From Mercurialis annua (lineage: Eukaryota; Streptophyta; Magnoliopsida; Malpighiales; Euphorbiaceae): a stretch of DNA of 64,000 nucleotides. The notes beneath the pieces were generated by a model. It worked only from the letters and a program-made list of their open reading frames with translations. It had not been told where the DNA came from and did not search any database. The translations under genes were made by a program, and so were the position numbers. Location: the NCBI RefSeq assembly GCF_937616625.2, contig NC_065571.1:20707701-20771700 (forward strand). Direction: 5' to 3'. The stretch's first letter is position 1; each line of letters starts with the position of its first letter. Below are positions 12,544 to 23,720 of this stretch, in pieces.

Positions 12544-13335
12544 ATGGACAACGTTGTTCGTACTCGTGTTGCGGCAGAGCAAGAAGCTGAGGCTGATGAT
12601 GCGATTTCCATGGAAGTCGATCAGAACGTACCACCAGTTCAGGCAAATGCTGGACGTGGTAGAGGTAGAGGTGCTGGCAGAGGTAGAGGTGCTGGTAGAG
12701 GCAGAGGAGCTGGTGCTGGTAGAGGTGGAGGTAGAGGACGTGGTGCAGCAGGTGTTCAAGCACCGAATGTGCAGCAGTCACCGGAGGTGCAACAGGCACC
12801 GAACATGCAGGCGTTCGACTTCACTACCTTCTTGGCTGACATTGTCGAGATGCAGAACAACCAGGCTCTTCTGCAGAATCAGTGTACGGTATTGGGTCAG
12901 TTAGCGCAGCCACAGCAACCTCAGCCTAGTGCTGTAGCTGGTATGGGTGGACTTGCTGGTGTCGATCACATTCCGACAGACAGAGAGGTGGTGATGACCT
13001 ACACGAAGTTGACTCTGACTTCATTTGATAGCACAGGGGATGCTCTTGACTTTTTGGAGGAGTTTGAGTACAACAGTCAGAGGATTCAAGCTACTGATCG
13101 TCAATCAGTGATGCTTGTGGAGATGTCGCTGAAGGGTCCAGCTAAGGACTAGTTTCGCGATAACATCAGGCCAGAGATGGCTACATTGACTTGGGCTGAG
13201 TTTGTGAACAGGTTCAAAGGTTACTATCTACCCTTCTCTGTTACTGAGAATTTCAAAGAAAAGCTGCTAAATTTGAAGAAGGGGGATAGATCAGTGACAG
13301 ACTACACTATAGAGTTTGTCCGTTTGGGGCGGTTT
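12544..13335 (+). pseudogene. gag: E2 gag, N-terminal part
   Basis: Capsid precursor of a Ty3/gypsy element, which would form the virus-like particle in the cytoplasm. The start is taken at the ATG of MDNVVRTR (12544); a longer frame from 12508 has no support. After an acidic start comes an Arg/Gly-rich stretch (about residues 37-75), then the Retrotrans_gag core with LDFLEEFEYNSQR and, past a stop, LTWAEFVNRFKGYYLP. A TAG at 13150-13152 replaces the Trp expected in KDWF. Solo LTR E3 interrupts the gene after LGRF, and the frame resumes at 15636 after the target duplication. Shadow frames on both strands over the Gly/Arg-rich part are not real. Confidence 0.85.
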
Positions 13336-14229
13336 TGTAATACCCCAAATATTTTAGAATAACTAAATTGTGCCACGTGTCGTAAACTCTGATAAATTAA
13401 ATTAAGAAGGATTTAATTTAATTATATCGGGAATAAAGAATAATAATTATAGAGCGGATTAGCGGGAATTAAGGAAATAACTTCGGAAATTAATATAAAA
13501 CAAATTATAAATTCTGAGCCAAAGTCCGCGAAATATTTTATAGTATTTACGATAAAAGTCTCGAGTCAATCGGAGACTGTTTAAAATTTGGACGCGGATA
13601 CGTTTTGGACTAAATTGTAACTTTTGAAAAGTTTAAGGACCAACACGTAAATTAGCCGGTTAAGCCCGAGAATAGCAATTAAAAGATTATTGATGGAAAA
13701 TAATAATTTTGGAATCGGATTATTTATTTGGATATAAATAATACATACGTAATTAAGATAAAGTAAATAGTTAATCGTTTAGTTATAATAGAAAGTTTAT
13801 AAGAGAATTGGTTTAAGTTAAAGAGATGAGGGATTAAAAATGTACTTTAGCCAATTATATAAGAAATGGTATGAAGAAAGAAGGATCCAGACTCGCATTA
13901 CCATCACCAGACTCCATTTTCATTTCCTTCGTTAAAACATCGTCGTTCCGTCGCTCGATCTCCGTTTCTCGTCCGTTTTCGACATTCTATAGCTCGAAAC
14001 GATCGGATTTCAACGGGTAATCACGGTAAGCTTGACGTTTTTCCGTTTGAATGGATATTTTTGGAGTTTTATCGAGTTAAAGTTTTAGGCCACGGGACGA
14101 TATAATCGTTTTAACGGTTTTAGGATTAAATTATAGCGTTTTGAGCTTAGAATAAGCGTTGTGGATGCGTTTGGAGCGTTTTTACGCTAATAGCACGTCG
14201 GAACACCCCGAAAAACGATTCCGGGGATC

Positions 14230-14379
14230 GTGCACGAACGTGCACCATCAATGGTGCACGAACGTGCACCTATGTGCACGAACGTGCACCTATGTGTGGT
14301 GCACGACCGTGCACCAAGGTGCACGACCGTGCACAAGCAGGACGTGCACGATCGTGCACCGTAATGCACGAGCGTGCAC
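14230..14379. repeat. E3 array of seven 16-bp dyads (GTGCACG-NN-CGTGCAC)
   Basis: Copies start at 14230, 14254, 14274, 14299, 14319, 14344 and 14364, so spacings are 24, 20, 25, 20, 25 and 20: a 45-bp period holding two dyads. Six are perfect, with centres AA, AA, AA, AC, AC and... AT; the last starts with a instead of g. The array lies about 370 bp after the candidate TATA, so it would be in the transcribed part of the LTR. Confidence 0.88.
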
Positions 14380-15033
14380 CTGGACCGTTTCCCCGATTGT
14401 TTTAGTTTAATACCCCGTTTCGTATTCGCGTATCGAGGTGGAAATCGATTGATTATCAATTGAATGAATCGCTAACCTGATAAGGATAAACGTGAGATAA
14501 ATTAGAAAAGAGATACGATTCATAAACGAGTTAGAAACCGTTTATTAGAATATACGCATGAGAAACGCGACGGTTAATAATTATAGCGTGTCGTGTCTCG
14601 AGTTTAGAGTCAATCTTAGAATAGGACTCTGATGCGAGTCAAATATTTTAAATCGTTTTAGTTCCGGCGAGGCAAGGAGCCGCTGGACCAGAAGCTCGGG
14701 AAGCTAGACGTTTCTGAGCACCGGCACCGGAGTATTTTTTGGATAAGCAGTCACTGTGAGTTTATACGATTTGCTTTTAAAGTATTTATTTAAGCAATTA
14801 TTTTATATTTCTTTATGTTTGAATTGCATGTTTTATATGCGAAATTTTTATATGAATTGCGCATACGCTTGATTTGAAACCAGTTTTGATTTGAGCGACA
14901 ATAGGACTGCGTGATCACTAGTTTTGATTTGATACAGCTATGAGCTGATTATGATTATGAAATTTGAGATTTGAGGTATAGTTCGATACGAGCAAGTATT
15001 CAGCTACGGTGTAGCTAGGAGTCTCTGTATCTA

Positions 15034-15065
15034 GTGGGTTGGACCCACCAGTGAGTTGGACTCAC
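15034..15065 (+). repeat. E3: two adjacent hairpins with TGG loops
   Basis: GTGGGT-TGG-ACCCAC (15034-15048) is followed after two bases by GTGAGT-TGG-ACTCAC (15051-15065). Both arms of the second differ from the first by one matching change, so pairing is kept. Role unknown. Confidence 0.6.
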
Positions 15066-15630
15066 AATTTGATATTAATGATTGGGTTGTTTGATTGATG
15101 ATTAGTATGTTTGAGGATTAAGGTTTCAATCTGATCTCGTACTTGGCTGCATACGATTTAATATCATTTTATGTTTTATTTGAATACTTATTAGTAAATG
15201 TATGAACTCACTCAGTATATCCCCATATACAAACCCCTCACAGATTTCCTTTCAGGATAAAAGACGTTTTGAAGCAACAGACTTCTATCCTACTTCCAGA
15301 AGTCTGTATTTTTGAAAGTATGTAAAGAAACAATACTTTATTCTTAGAGCTGTAGTAGATAAATGTTTGTAATATAAGGTTTTCTGTAAATATAACTTTA
15401 CTGTATTAAAGTTAATAATGTTTTACGCTAGTTTCATTTTGATAATTGAGACTGCTGGAGGATATGAATGCCTGGCATGTGTGTTTAGCATGACACGTGT
15501 TTATGTATGTCATGCATGACGTTTATGATTCGCGAAAAATTATTTTACGTTTTTAGGCTTGCTACGGGTTTTAGAGCAACCACTCCCATTCCGTAGCGCC
15601 GGTCTCGGCCCATGAGATTAGGTCATTAAA

Positions 15631-16349
15631 GGTTTGCTACAGATCTACAGGGTGATCGAGGGCGAGTGAACGACCGCTATGTTAGGGGTTTAGGCTCAGA
15701 ATTTCTTCCTTTACTGATAGGGACGGACATGGAGTTCGCTCGAGTAGTGGATAGTGCTTGTCGTATGGAGAATTCATTGATTCAGTTTGGGACAATCTCT
15801 GACCCTTTCCAGAATCAGAAGGGAAAGAGTGATCTTCCTAGTGGGGGGCAACAGGCCCCAGCGCAGCATGGTAGTGGAAACTACTACAGTTGCTCTTCTC
15901 AGGCCAATAGGGGGAGTCGCCGTATGCACAACAAGGGAAGGCATAGTGCTAGGAGTGCTCCGTACAGTTCTAGTAGCAGTGGGAGTAACCGTGGTTCAGG
16001 ACGCGGGTACAGTGGTGGATCGAACATTCCGTTCTGCCAGAACTGCAGACACAGGCACTATGGTCAGTGCCAGTTAGCTCCTGGAGGCTGTTTCTCTTGC
16101 GGCCAGCCGGGTCATTTCTCCAGGGAGTGTCCGACATCTGGGCAGCAGATGTCTAACTCCAGTGTGGCGCAGTCGTCTTACTAGCAGTAAAGACCTGCGT
16201 TTACACAGTCTGTAGGGTATTCTCAACCTGCAGCATCTTTTGTTGGCCAGCAGGGCCGTGGTTCTGGTGGCAGAGGTTTTGGTGGCCGTGGTAACGGTGG
16301 TAAAGGTTCCAACAGTTATGGTACTGGGCAGAGTTCGCAGCAGCAGCCG
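15631..16349 (+). pseudogene. gag: E2 gag, C-terminal part with CCHC zinc knuckle
   Basis: Continuation of E2 gag after E3. It starts inside the 5-bp duplication and keeps the frame once the insertion is discounted (insertion plus duplication is 2300 bp). It holds the end of the capsid domain (VNDRYVRGLGSEF), a Ser/Gly-rich linker, a CQNCRHRHYGQC cysteine cluster and a standard nucleocapsid knuckle CFSCGQPGHFSREC near 16092-16133 for RNA binding. In-frame stops are TAG at 16182 and TAA at 16188; relatives have Gln codons there. The frame ends at a TAG (16350-16352) just before the protease. Confidence 0.85.
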
Positions 16350-16985
16350 TAGGGTCAGGTCAGAGTGTTCGCTCTTACTCCTCAGGATGCGCGTGAATTA
16401 AACGCTGTGGTGCAAGGTACCATTCCGATTTCTTTTACTGGTGCTTTGGTATTATTTGATGCGGGTGCAACCCATTCTTTTGTGTCTACTTGCTTTGTTG
16501 GGAAATTGGGTATTGCACCATCTACTTTGAGTGAACCTCTAGTTGTGTCTACACCTATGTCTGAAGGTGTAGTAGTGGACGTCGTTTATCCTTCTTGTCC
16601 GGTGGTTATTCAGGGTAGAGAATTATCTGCTGATTTGATTGTGCTTGATGTTCTTTCTTTTGATGTCATATTTGGGATGGATTGGTTGTCACGCAACTTT
16701 GCTTCTATTGACTATCGAGGGAAGTCAGTCGAGTTTAGGATTCCAGGTGATCTACCTTTTTCCTTTCAGGGAGAAAAGGCGGAGACACCTAAGAATCTGA
16801 TTTCCGCCATCAAGGTGAAGCGGATGTTAGGCAAGGTTTGCTAGGGTTTCCTTACTGTGGTTCGTGATTTGGAAGCTGATAGTGGTGATATGCATAGTGT
16901 TCCGATAGTGAATGAGTTCACTGATGTGTTTCCAGAGGAATTGCCTGGATTACCACCTGATCGTGAGATTGAGTTTTGAATTGAT
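16350..16985 (+). pseudogene. pol: E2 pol: aspartic protease domain
   Basis: Retroviral-type aspartic protease (RVP_2 group) that would cut the gag-pol polyprotein. It follows the TAG at 16350 in the same frame. The domain starts VFALTPQDAR, with the active-site loop FDAGATHSF (Asp codon at 16458-16460) and the later strand VIFGMDWL typical of this group. The catalytic loop is intact. Two stops follow in the linker to reverse transcriptase: TAG at 16842 (relatives have Gln, GCQ) and TGA at 16977 (relatives have Cys, EFCI). No frameshift is seen. Confidence 0.88.
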
Positions 16986-18240
16986 GTGGTTTCTGGTACA
17001 GCTCCGATTTCGATACCGCCGTATCGGATGGCTCTTACAGAGTTGAAGGAGTTGAAGGACCAGTTACAAGAGTTGTTGGATAGCGGGTTCATCAGACCGA
17101 GTACTTCTCCATGGGGTGCTCCAGTTCTGTTTGTGAAGAAGAAAGACGGTTCCTTTCGACTGTGTATCGACTGCGGACAGTTGAACAAGGCTACTGTCAA
17201 GAACAGATATCCCCTTCCTCGCATCGATGATTTGTTTGACCAGTTGCAGGGTGCGAAGTGTTTTTCCACGATTGATTTGAGGTATGGGTACCATCAACTT
17301 CGGATCCGTGATGTAGATGTGCCTAAGACTGCTTTTCGGACGCGGTATGGACATTTTGAGTTTCTGTTTATGTCCTTTGGTCTGACGAACGCACCAGCAG
17401 CGTTTATGGATATGATGAACAGAGTGTTCAAGCCATTTTTGGACCAGTTTGTTATCGTGTTCATTGATGACATTTTGATCTATTCTCGGAGTGAGGAGGA
17501 ACATGCTTACCATTTGAGGATTATACTACAGACGTTGCGTGAGCATCAGTTGCATGCTAAGTTCTCAAACTGTGAGTTCTGGTTTGGTTAGGTTACCTTT
17601 CTAGGACACGTAGTGTCAAAAGATGGGATCAAAGTTGATCCGAAGAAGATTGAGGCGGTTATGGATTGGCAGAGGCCGATGTCAGTTACCGAGATCAGAA
17701 GTTTTCTGGGTTTAGCTGGCTACTATCGTCGGTTCGTGCAAGATTTCTCCAGAATATATGCACCGTTGACTAAACTGACACAGAAGGGTGTTAAGTTTGA
17801 GTGTATTGACAAGTGCGAGGCGAGCTTTGAGAAGCTCAAGGAGATTTTGACTACAGCTACGGTTTTGGCATTGCCTTTTGGCATTGATGGTTTCACAGTG
17901 TATTGTGATGCGTCTCAGATTGGTTTGGGTTGTGTTCTGATGCAACATGGACAGGTGATTGCCTATGCTTCCAGACAGTTGAAGAAGCATGAGGTGAATT
18001 ACCCTACTCATGATTTAGAGTTGGCAGCTGTGGTTATTGCGCTGAAAATCTGGAGGCATTATTTATATGGTGCTACTTGTGAGATTTTCACTGATCATAA
18101 GAGTCTGAAGTATATCTTTGATCATAGGGAGTTGAACTTGAGATAGAGGAGGTGGATAGAATTGCTGAAAGACTACGACTGTACTATTCAGTACCATCCT
18201 GGTAAGGCTAATATGGTAGCCAATGCGTTGAGTCGCAAGT
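16986..18240 (+). pseudogene. pol: E2 pol: reverse transcriptase and RNase H
   Basis: Copies element RNA into DNA in the particle. RT motifs in order: [24 protein letters not shown], the first catalytic Asp in [25 protein letters not shown], and FIDD (Asp codons 17466-17471). Next come the connection ([11 protein letters not shown]) and RNase H with YCDAS (from 17901), DLELAAVV and TDHKSLKY (from 18090), ending at NALSRKS. Damage: TAG at 17589 (relatives have Glu before VTFLGH), TAG at 18144 (Gln expected before RRW), and CIDCGQ where CIDYRQ is usual. Catalytic residues are otherwise present and the frame is kept. Confidence 0.9.
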
Positions 18241-19805
18241 CTTCGGGCAGTTTGGCTCATATTTATGAGATTGGGCGTAGACCCATGGTTAGGGATTGGC
18301 ACGGTTTGATAGCGTCGGGCTATGCTTTTCAGGTTTCTCAGGCCGGTTGTTTGTTGGCACAGTTGCAAGTGCAACCTGTTTTTATTGATCGGATCAAAGT
18401 TTTACAAGCTGAGGATCCACAGTTGAAACGGATTATAGAGGAGGTTCAGCAGGATGGAAATTCCGAGTTCACTTTTATGGATGGTGTTCTGAGACACGGT
18501 TCGAGATTGTGTGTTCCGGATTCAGATGGTTTGAGGGACCAGATTCTGGAAGAAGCGCACAAATCTGCTTATAGTGTTCATCCGGGTTCTACTAAGATGT
18601 ACCATGATCTTAAGGGTACCTACTAGCGGAGCGGGATGAAGAAGGATGTCGCTGAGTATGTTTCTAAGTGTCTTACTTGCCAGCAGGTGAAGCTGGAGCA
18701 TCAGAGACCTTTTGGCTATCTGCAACCACTACCTATTCCAGAGTGGAAGTGGGAGCGGATTGTCATGGATTTTGTGGTTGGTTTACCACGTACTCGATAG
18801 GGGTACGATTCCATCTGGGTGATAGTTGCCCGTATGACCAAGTCAGCTCATTTCCTACCGATCAAGGTTTCGTATACTGCTTCGAGGTTGGCTCAGTTGT
18901 ACATCGACAGGATTGTCAGTTTGCATGGTGTACCGGTTTCTATTGTTTCAGACAGAGGTTCTGTGTTTACTTCGAGGTTCTGGAAAGCGTTACAGGAATC
19001 CTTGGGTTCTCGGTTGGATTTCAGTACAGCTTTTCATCCTCAGACTGACGGTCAGTCTGAGAGGATTATTCAGACATTGGAGGATATGCTCAGGATGTGT
19101 GTTCTCGATTTTCAGGGTAGCTGGGATACTCATTTTCCGTTGATTGAGTTTTCTTACAACAACAGTTACCACGCGAGTATCGAGATGGCGTCGTATGAGG
19201 CTTTGTACGGGCGCAAGTGTAGATCTCATATCTGTTGGGAGGAGGTTGGAGAGCGTAAACTCTCAGGAGCAGAGATTAATTAGATTACCTCAGAGAAGCT
19301 ACCGTTGATCAAACGGAGGTTAGAGACTGCTTTTAGTCGGCATAAGAGTTATGCTGATCCGAAGAGAAAAGACATTGAGTTTCATGTTGGTGATTTCGTG
19401 TTTCTTCGGGTTTTGTCTATGAATGGCGTTGTTCGTTTTGGTGTCAAGGGGAAGTTGGCACCGAGGTATATTGGTCCTTATGAGATTTCAGAGAGGATTG
19501 GAGTTGTGGCTTATCGTTTGGTTCTACCGCCAGACATGTCTTTAGTGCATCCTGTGTTTCATGTTTCTATGTCGAGGAAGTGCATTTCTGATCCTTCGCA
19601 CGTGATTATGCCTCAGAGCGTTGAGATTGACCAAGAGTTATCGTATGAGGAACAGCCAGTGGAGGTTGTTGATACGCAAGTGCGTAAATTGCGGAACAAG
19701 GAGATTCCGATGGTTAAGGTTCTCTGGCGCAATCATTTTGTAGAGGAGTGCACCTGGGAGATCGAGTCGGATATGCGGAATCGCTATCCTTTTCTTTTTC
19801 CGTGA
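18241..19805 (+). pseudogene. pol: E2 pol: integrase with C-terminal chromodomain
   Basis: Inserts the DNA copy into the genome. The HHCC zinc finger has His at 18558 and 18579 and Cys at 18669 and 18678. The DDE core has Asp 18768, Asp 18951 and Glu 19059 ([14 protein letters not shown]). A GPY module (RYIGPYEISERIG) follows, then an end segment with VEVVDTQVRKLRNKEIP and VLWRNHFVEECTWE, the chromodomain that marks chromoviruses and is thought to steer insertion to heterochromatin. Premature TAG codons lie at 18624 (Trp expected after GTY), 18798 (Arg) and 19281 (Gln). The natural TGA ends at 19805. The chromodomain plus long LTRs point to the Tekay/Del clade. Confidence 0.9.
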
Positions 19806-19922
19806 GGTACGATGCCTTATTTTTATGTGGTTTCTATAGTTGTTATCTGTATACGTGTTATTCTGGTGTTAATTGTTTGTCGTGTTAAATTCGAGGACGA
19901 ATTTTTAATTAGTTGGGGAGAA
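19806..19922 (+). other. E2 3' untranslated region and polypurine tract
   Basis: Just before the 3' LTR lie a conserved TTCGAGGACGAA motif (19890-19901, with a small ttcg/cgaa dyad) and the polypurine tract GGGGAGAA (19915-19922) that primes plus-strand synthesis. E4 and E8 have the same arrangement. Confidence 0.8.
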
Positions 19923-20879
19923 TGTAATAACCCGTATTTATTTTATATAATTTTCGACATGTTTCCGGGTGTGTTTTGAGGAGTATTTTAAGTTTCGTGG
20001 ATAGTTCGTGGTTTGATTCGTTTTAGGTTCGGTTTTTTTTAAAAAAAAGAAAAAGATCCTTGAGTTGTGATTCAACCAAAAGGTTGAACCACAAGCGCGC
20101 TAATCAAGTCTCAATCGAGACCTGAAAAACGCGCTGGGTCTCGTTCGAAACAATGAGGTTTCAAACGAGACCTCATGTCTCGAACGAGACTCAGCCAACT
20201 CATTGTGAGCTTGGTGACTGCGACCCTTCCATCCCGTTTTTGACCTAGATCCGTGCGGTATTTAAAAACATTTTCTTCACAAAAAATCTCCACCACACTT
20301 CACTTAAACCCTAGCCGCCATCCTCCTAATCGTTCTCTGAGAAACGAAGCAGTTATCATCCTCCAAAGGTTGCTGTTCCGGTAAGTTTTCTTGTTCCTCA
20401 AATTTCAGTTTTGGTTTATGAGCGGCGTTCCGTATTTTTGATCGTTCTCTCTCGTTTCTAGATCGATATTGATTCCGCTTGATCTCAGACGTTCTAGACT
20501 CAATTCTCTACGTTTCCCTATCTGGTTTACGCCAAACGGTACGCTATCGATCTCGTTTCAATCGCCGTACGGTTTAACGTTTTGAGATGTTATGAGCTGT
20601 TCTTGATTAACATGGTTACTGCCGAATCCTTTTTCCCTTTTAGCCATGTTTTGCTTGATTAATGGTTATCAACCTCTTAGTATATTAGTTGTAAATCGTT
20701 TTGGCTTCGGTTTGTGATTGTTACATCATTAATTGGTGTCTCGGTTGAGCTTTGATTTGAGTAATTCGGTGTTGTCTTGCTTGGGAGTTCTTGAGTTATT
20801 TACTACGGTTTCTACTTGATAATTAGGTTAATGTTCATTCCAAGGTTGATATGATATTAGCTGAATATCGTTGAACCAG
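19923..20879 (+). repeat. E2 3' LTR, first part (before E4)
   Basis: Begins tgtaataacccg. It carries four GGTCTCG-type dyads starting at 20107, 20137, 20157 and 20176, a TATA-like tatttaaaaa at 20259-20268 and an AAACCCTAG box at 20306-20314. The promoter part missing from the 5' LTR is present here. E4 interrupts it after accag (20875-20879). Confidence 0.92.
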
Positions 20880-21047
20880 TGTAATACCCCGTGTTTTCCA
20901 ATTGTGTTTCCGTTAGTGTTTGATCATTTCGTCGTTCGTATCTCGCGTGTTTGGGCTCGTTTAGTCTTTGTTTTGAAGATTGGATTCGGATGCCCATCAT
21001 CGCCGGGCTCGGGGCCCATTTCGTGCCCTTTCTTTTTTTTGGCCTGA

Positions 21048-21161
21048 AGGGCGCGACGGAAGGCGCGACAGGGCTGGCGCGCCTCGCATCGCGCCCTCTT
21101 TGAAAATTTTGGCAGGGCGCGATGGCCCGTCGCGCCTCGCGACGCGCCTGCCATCGCGCCC
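21048..21161. repeat. E4 5' LTR: GC-rich inverted repeats upstream of TATA
   Basis: An island of GCGCG motifs in otherwise AT-rich DNA. The best pair is GGGCGCGATGGC (21115-21126) with its exact complement GCCATCGCGCCC (21150-21161). An outer agggcgcga/tcgcgccct pair lies before it. It occupies the place of the dyad array of E1, E2 and E7. The 3' LTR copy is at 28411-28524. Confidence 0.8.
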
Positions 21162-21182
21162 CACTGCTGATTTTGCGTGGGG

Positions 21183-21192
21183 TATATAAATA
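21183..21192 (+). promoter_or_regulatory. E4 TATA box (5' LTR copy)
   Basis: tatataaata lies about 45 bp before an AAACCCTAG box. In the 3' LTR (28544-28563) the same place reads GGGGTCTATAAATAGACCCC, a TATA box centred in a near-perfect dyad; one change in the 5' LTR weakens the left arm. Confidence 0.65.
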
Positions 21193-22415
21193 GACCCCAT
21201 AATTCGACCAAACTCTTTTTATTTCGTTTACCTAAAACCCTAGCCGACTCTCACACTTTGAAATACTCTGAGGTCATACTTTCCTCTTTCATTCGCAATC
21301 GCGTTGAATTCGGTAAGTTATTCGTATCCCTTCCACTATTATTCATTTGTTTACTTCGTTATCGATTCGTGATTCGTTATTCTTTGATTGTTTAGCATCG
21401 CTGTAAGTTCATACTCATCACCACACCAGCCCCTACCGTTCTCAAATTCTTGGACATTGTAAATCTCAATACGGTACGTTCAATCTTCCTAGTTTTGCAT
21501 TGTACGTTTCTTCGCTGTGACGTGTTATGGCTGCCGATTGTTAATTTTTTCTAGGCATGGTTATTCTGATGTTTAGGCCCTTGTCTTGCGTTCATATCCG
21601 TGCCATACCATCTCCGGATCATCTCGCGTTATTATCTTCGATCGGTATCTCGAATGACTTGTTGTTCTTGCATCGTTGCTTTGATATTATGGACTGCTAC
21701 TATTCCTTTAGTTGCTGCCTTTAATTGTTTGCTGTTACCGTTGTGAACCTCTTTTATTGTTGATAATCAAATTGGGTTTTGTGTTGTTGTATGATTTTTT
21801 GTTTCGCCATTTCAGCATAGGTTTCATGGCTGCCATTGTTGGGTGTTTTAGTGTAAACATGGATGTTCATATTGTGATTGCCTTTCATGTGCAAATTGTG
21901 CTCCCTCTTGTGTTTGATATTGGTTTAATGATCTTATTATTATTGGTTTGGTTATGGGTTTACTGTCAACATGAGGTTTCCCTGTTGTGACATTTGGTAT
22001 TCCATACTTCATTATCATATTATGTGGGATTTGATAATGAGTTGTGTTTAGCGGATTAACTATCGTTTTGATTTCTAAACTACCCATTGTTAACGTTTTT
22101 CAATTTGGAATAAAGTTGTGTGGACTTTGATTGAATCCTTTTGAAAGTTATATTTAAAAACGTTACTTGTTTTATAATCGTTAAATCGAATAATTACTTG
22201 GGTAATTATTGTTTTGAATTATTGGCTTAAGGTGCCAAGTTGGCTAAAATTACGTTTTGAGTTTATGACGTTTTCTTAAACTTAATTTAGTTAAGTTAGT
22301 CGGTATCTAAAGGTTACTTTTGTTTATGGATATTGAGTTCCGCTTGCAATTATTATTTTATCAAATCATATCTTGGTATTATAAAATATGGTTTATATTT
22401 TGATAAAATTATTGG

Positions 22416-22482
22416 GTCGGGTTAGACTTGGGTCACCCGACATGTGAGGTTAGCTTGGTAGTTACCGGTAACTCGGCTAACC
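22416..22482 (+). other. E4 5' LTR copy of the two-stem segment
   Basis: Stem 1: GTCGGGT (22416-22422) with ACCCGAC (22435-22441). Stem 2: GGTTAGC (22448-22454) with GCTAACC (22476-22482), enclosing the perfect dyad GTTACCGGTAAC (22461-22472). It is the cleanest of the copies. Confidence 0.65.
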
Positions 22483-23708
22483 CAGTTTTTGGAAATTACA
22501 TGGTTTATTATTTAATAATTGTTTTAAATAATATTTTATGAAATGGATTTTAAAGCGGGAACTCAATAGACTTGACTTGTGTGGTTTATTAATTAATTGA
22601 GTACTATGTTTACTCTGGTTGGCTTCACCTTGACTTGTTGTTTGTGCTAGTCCTATCTGGTGTCTAGTACTCTATAGAGTTAGGGTTTGTTTTAATAATT
22701 ATTTATTTGTGTTTAGACTCGTCGAGTGTTCGTGCTTTTGAGGCGAACCGAGTCTAGGTTGCTTGCCAGAAGTTTTCACGTGGATTAGCAAGCAGTGAGT
22801 TTGTACTTACTATTTACCGCTTTATTAAGTAAATTGTTATTTAATATCTATATATATTGTATACGTACAATTGCGAACTGTTTTTCCATTATGGCTCTTA
22901 GTTGGAACATGCTACATAATGGGCCTCATTAGGACTGCGTGCGCACCGGTATTGATCTAGATAAGGTATGTGATATGTGGTGGTAACTCGGTGTGAGCAT
23001 AGCTCTCGGGACCAGTAGAGTAACTCGGTGTAGCTCAGCTCTCGGGACTCTGGATATGGATTAAGAGTGGTCGGTGGTAACTCGGTGTAGCTCAGCTCTC
23101 GGGACCAGGCCTATTGGATTATGGTTATATTTATTATTGTGGATTAGGGTTCCAACTATTATACGTAATGTTTATATTAAATGTTTTAAAAGGGTTTTAA
23201 AGATTTTCCACTTGATAAATGTAAATAGTGGTATGAACTCATCTCAGTATATCTGACCCCGTTGTTTTCCCAATTTTTCCAAGGTTATGATTTGAGTGAG
23301 TCAGCTGCTCTCCGATTCTTTATTTCCTCGGAGGTTTTACTTTATTTAATAAAGTTATTAAAACTGATTTTATTCTTAGACCGTAGTAGTGATTAGAAGT
23401 CTTATATGTCTAATACTTGTTATAAACTTATTCAATGGATTATTGCTGTATTGGCATTCTTTAATTGACTTGGGTTAATATGTACTTTTGCCATGTTTAA
23501 GACTCATAGTTGGATGAGCACTTATTAATAGATGTTGTGTATTATGAACTGCTAGAACTAGGCTGAAGTCTCGGTTGCCCCCGAGCATTGGGTTTCTTGC
23601 AGGTTCATGTATTTGTTGGTTATCCGCAAGGCTAGCTACGGGTTTTGGTACAACCATACCCATACCCTAGCGCCGGTCGCGATTCATGAAAATGGGTCGT
23701 GACAAACT

Positions 23709-23720
23709 TGGTATCAGAGC
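23709..23720 (+). other. E4 primer-binding site
   Basis: TGGTATCAGAGC, complementary to the 3' end of initiator tRNA-Met, four bases after the LTR end. Confidence 0.88.

Larger units (their letters stand above)
13336..15630 (+). mobile_element. E3: solo LTR (2295 bp) inside E2 gag
   Basis: Starts tgtaatacccc and ends ggtcattaaa, a decayed form of ggtcgtgaca. It is flanked by perfect 5-bp duplications ggttt (13331-13335 and 15631-15635). There is no internal region, so recombination between two LTRs probably removed the rest. Its sequence is homologous to the E8 LTR over long stretches (for example cgcgaaat, tcaatcggaga, atttggacgcgga). A candidate TATA (ttatataag) is at 13855-13863 and a U5 hairpin at 15573-15586. 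Its 3' part is closely related to the LTR remnant of E9. Confidence 0.93.
20880..23704 (+). repeat. E4 5' LTR (2825 bp)
   Basis: tgtaataccccg...gtcgtgaca. Contents in order: a GC-rich inverted-repeat block (21048-21161), a TATA box (tatataaata, 21183-21192), an AAACCCTAG box (21235-21243), the two-stem segment (22416-22482), a GCTTGC/GCAAGC hairpin near 22760-22795, three gtaactcggtg...ctcgggac repeats (22983-23105) and a U5 hairpin (23647-23660). Short open frames in it are not supported as genes. Confidence 0.93.

Noticed and set aside
12410..12904. 164- and 82/89-codon frames overlapping the start of E2 gag
   Set aside because: Shadows of the Gly/Arg-rich gag segment in other frames.
14159..14459. 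Cys-rich open frames on both strands over the E3 dyads
   Set aside because: Same cause: a palindromic repeat read in any frame.
20924..21211. Arg-rich open frames in the GC-rich block of the E4 LTRs (also 28314-28574)
   Set aside because: High GC lowers stop frequency on both strands; the repeats explain them.
21712..21990. 92-codon hydrophobic frame in the E4 5' LTR, repeated at 29065-29343
   Set aside because: Found in both LTRs only because LTRs are copies; T-rich DNA gives hydrophobic codons. No family recognised.
22980..23110. Possible hammerhead ribozyme in the repeated ctcgggac zone of the LTRs, as in retrozymes
   Set aside because: I could not find the conserved CTGATGA plus GAAA core in correct order.
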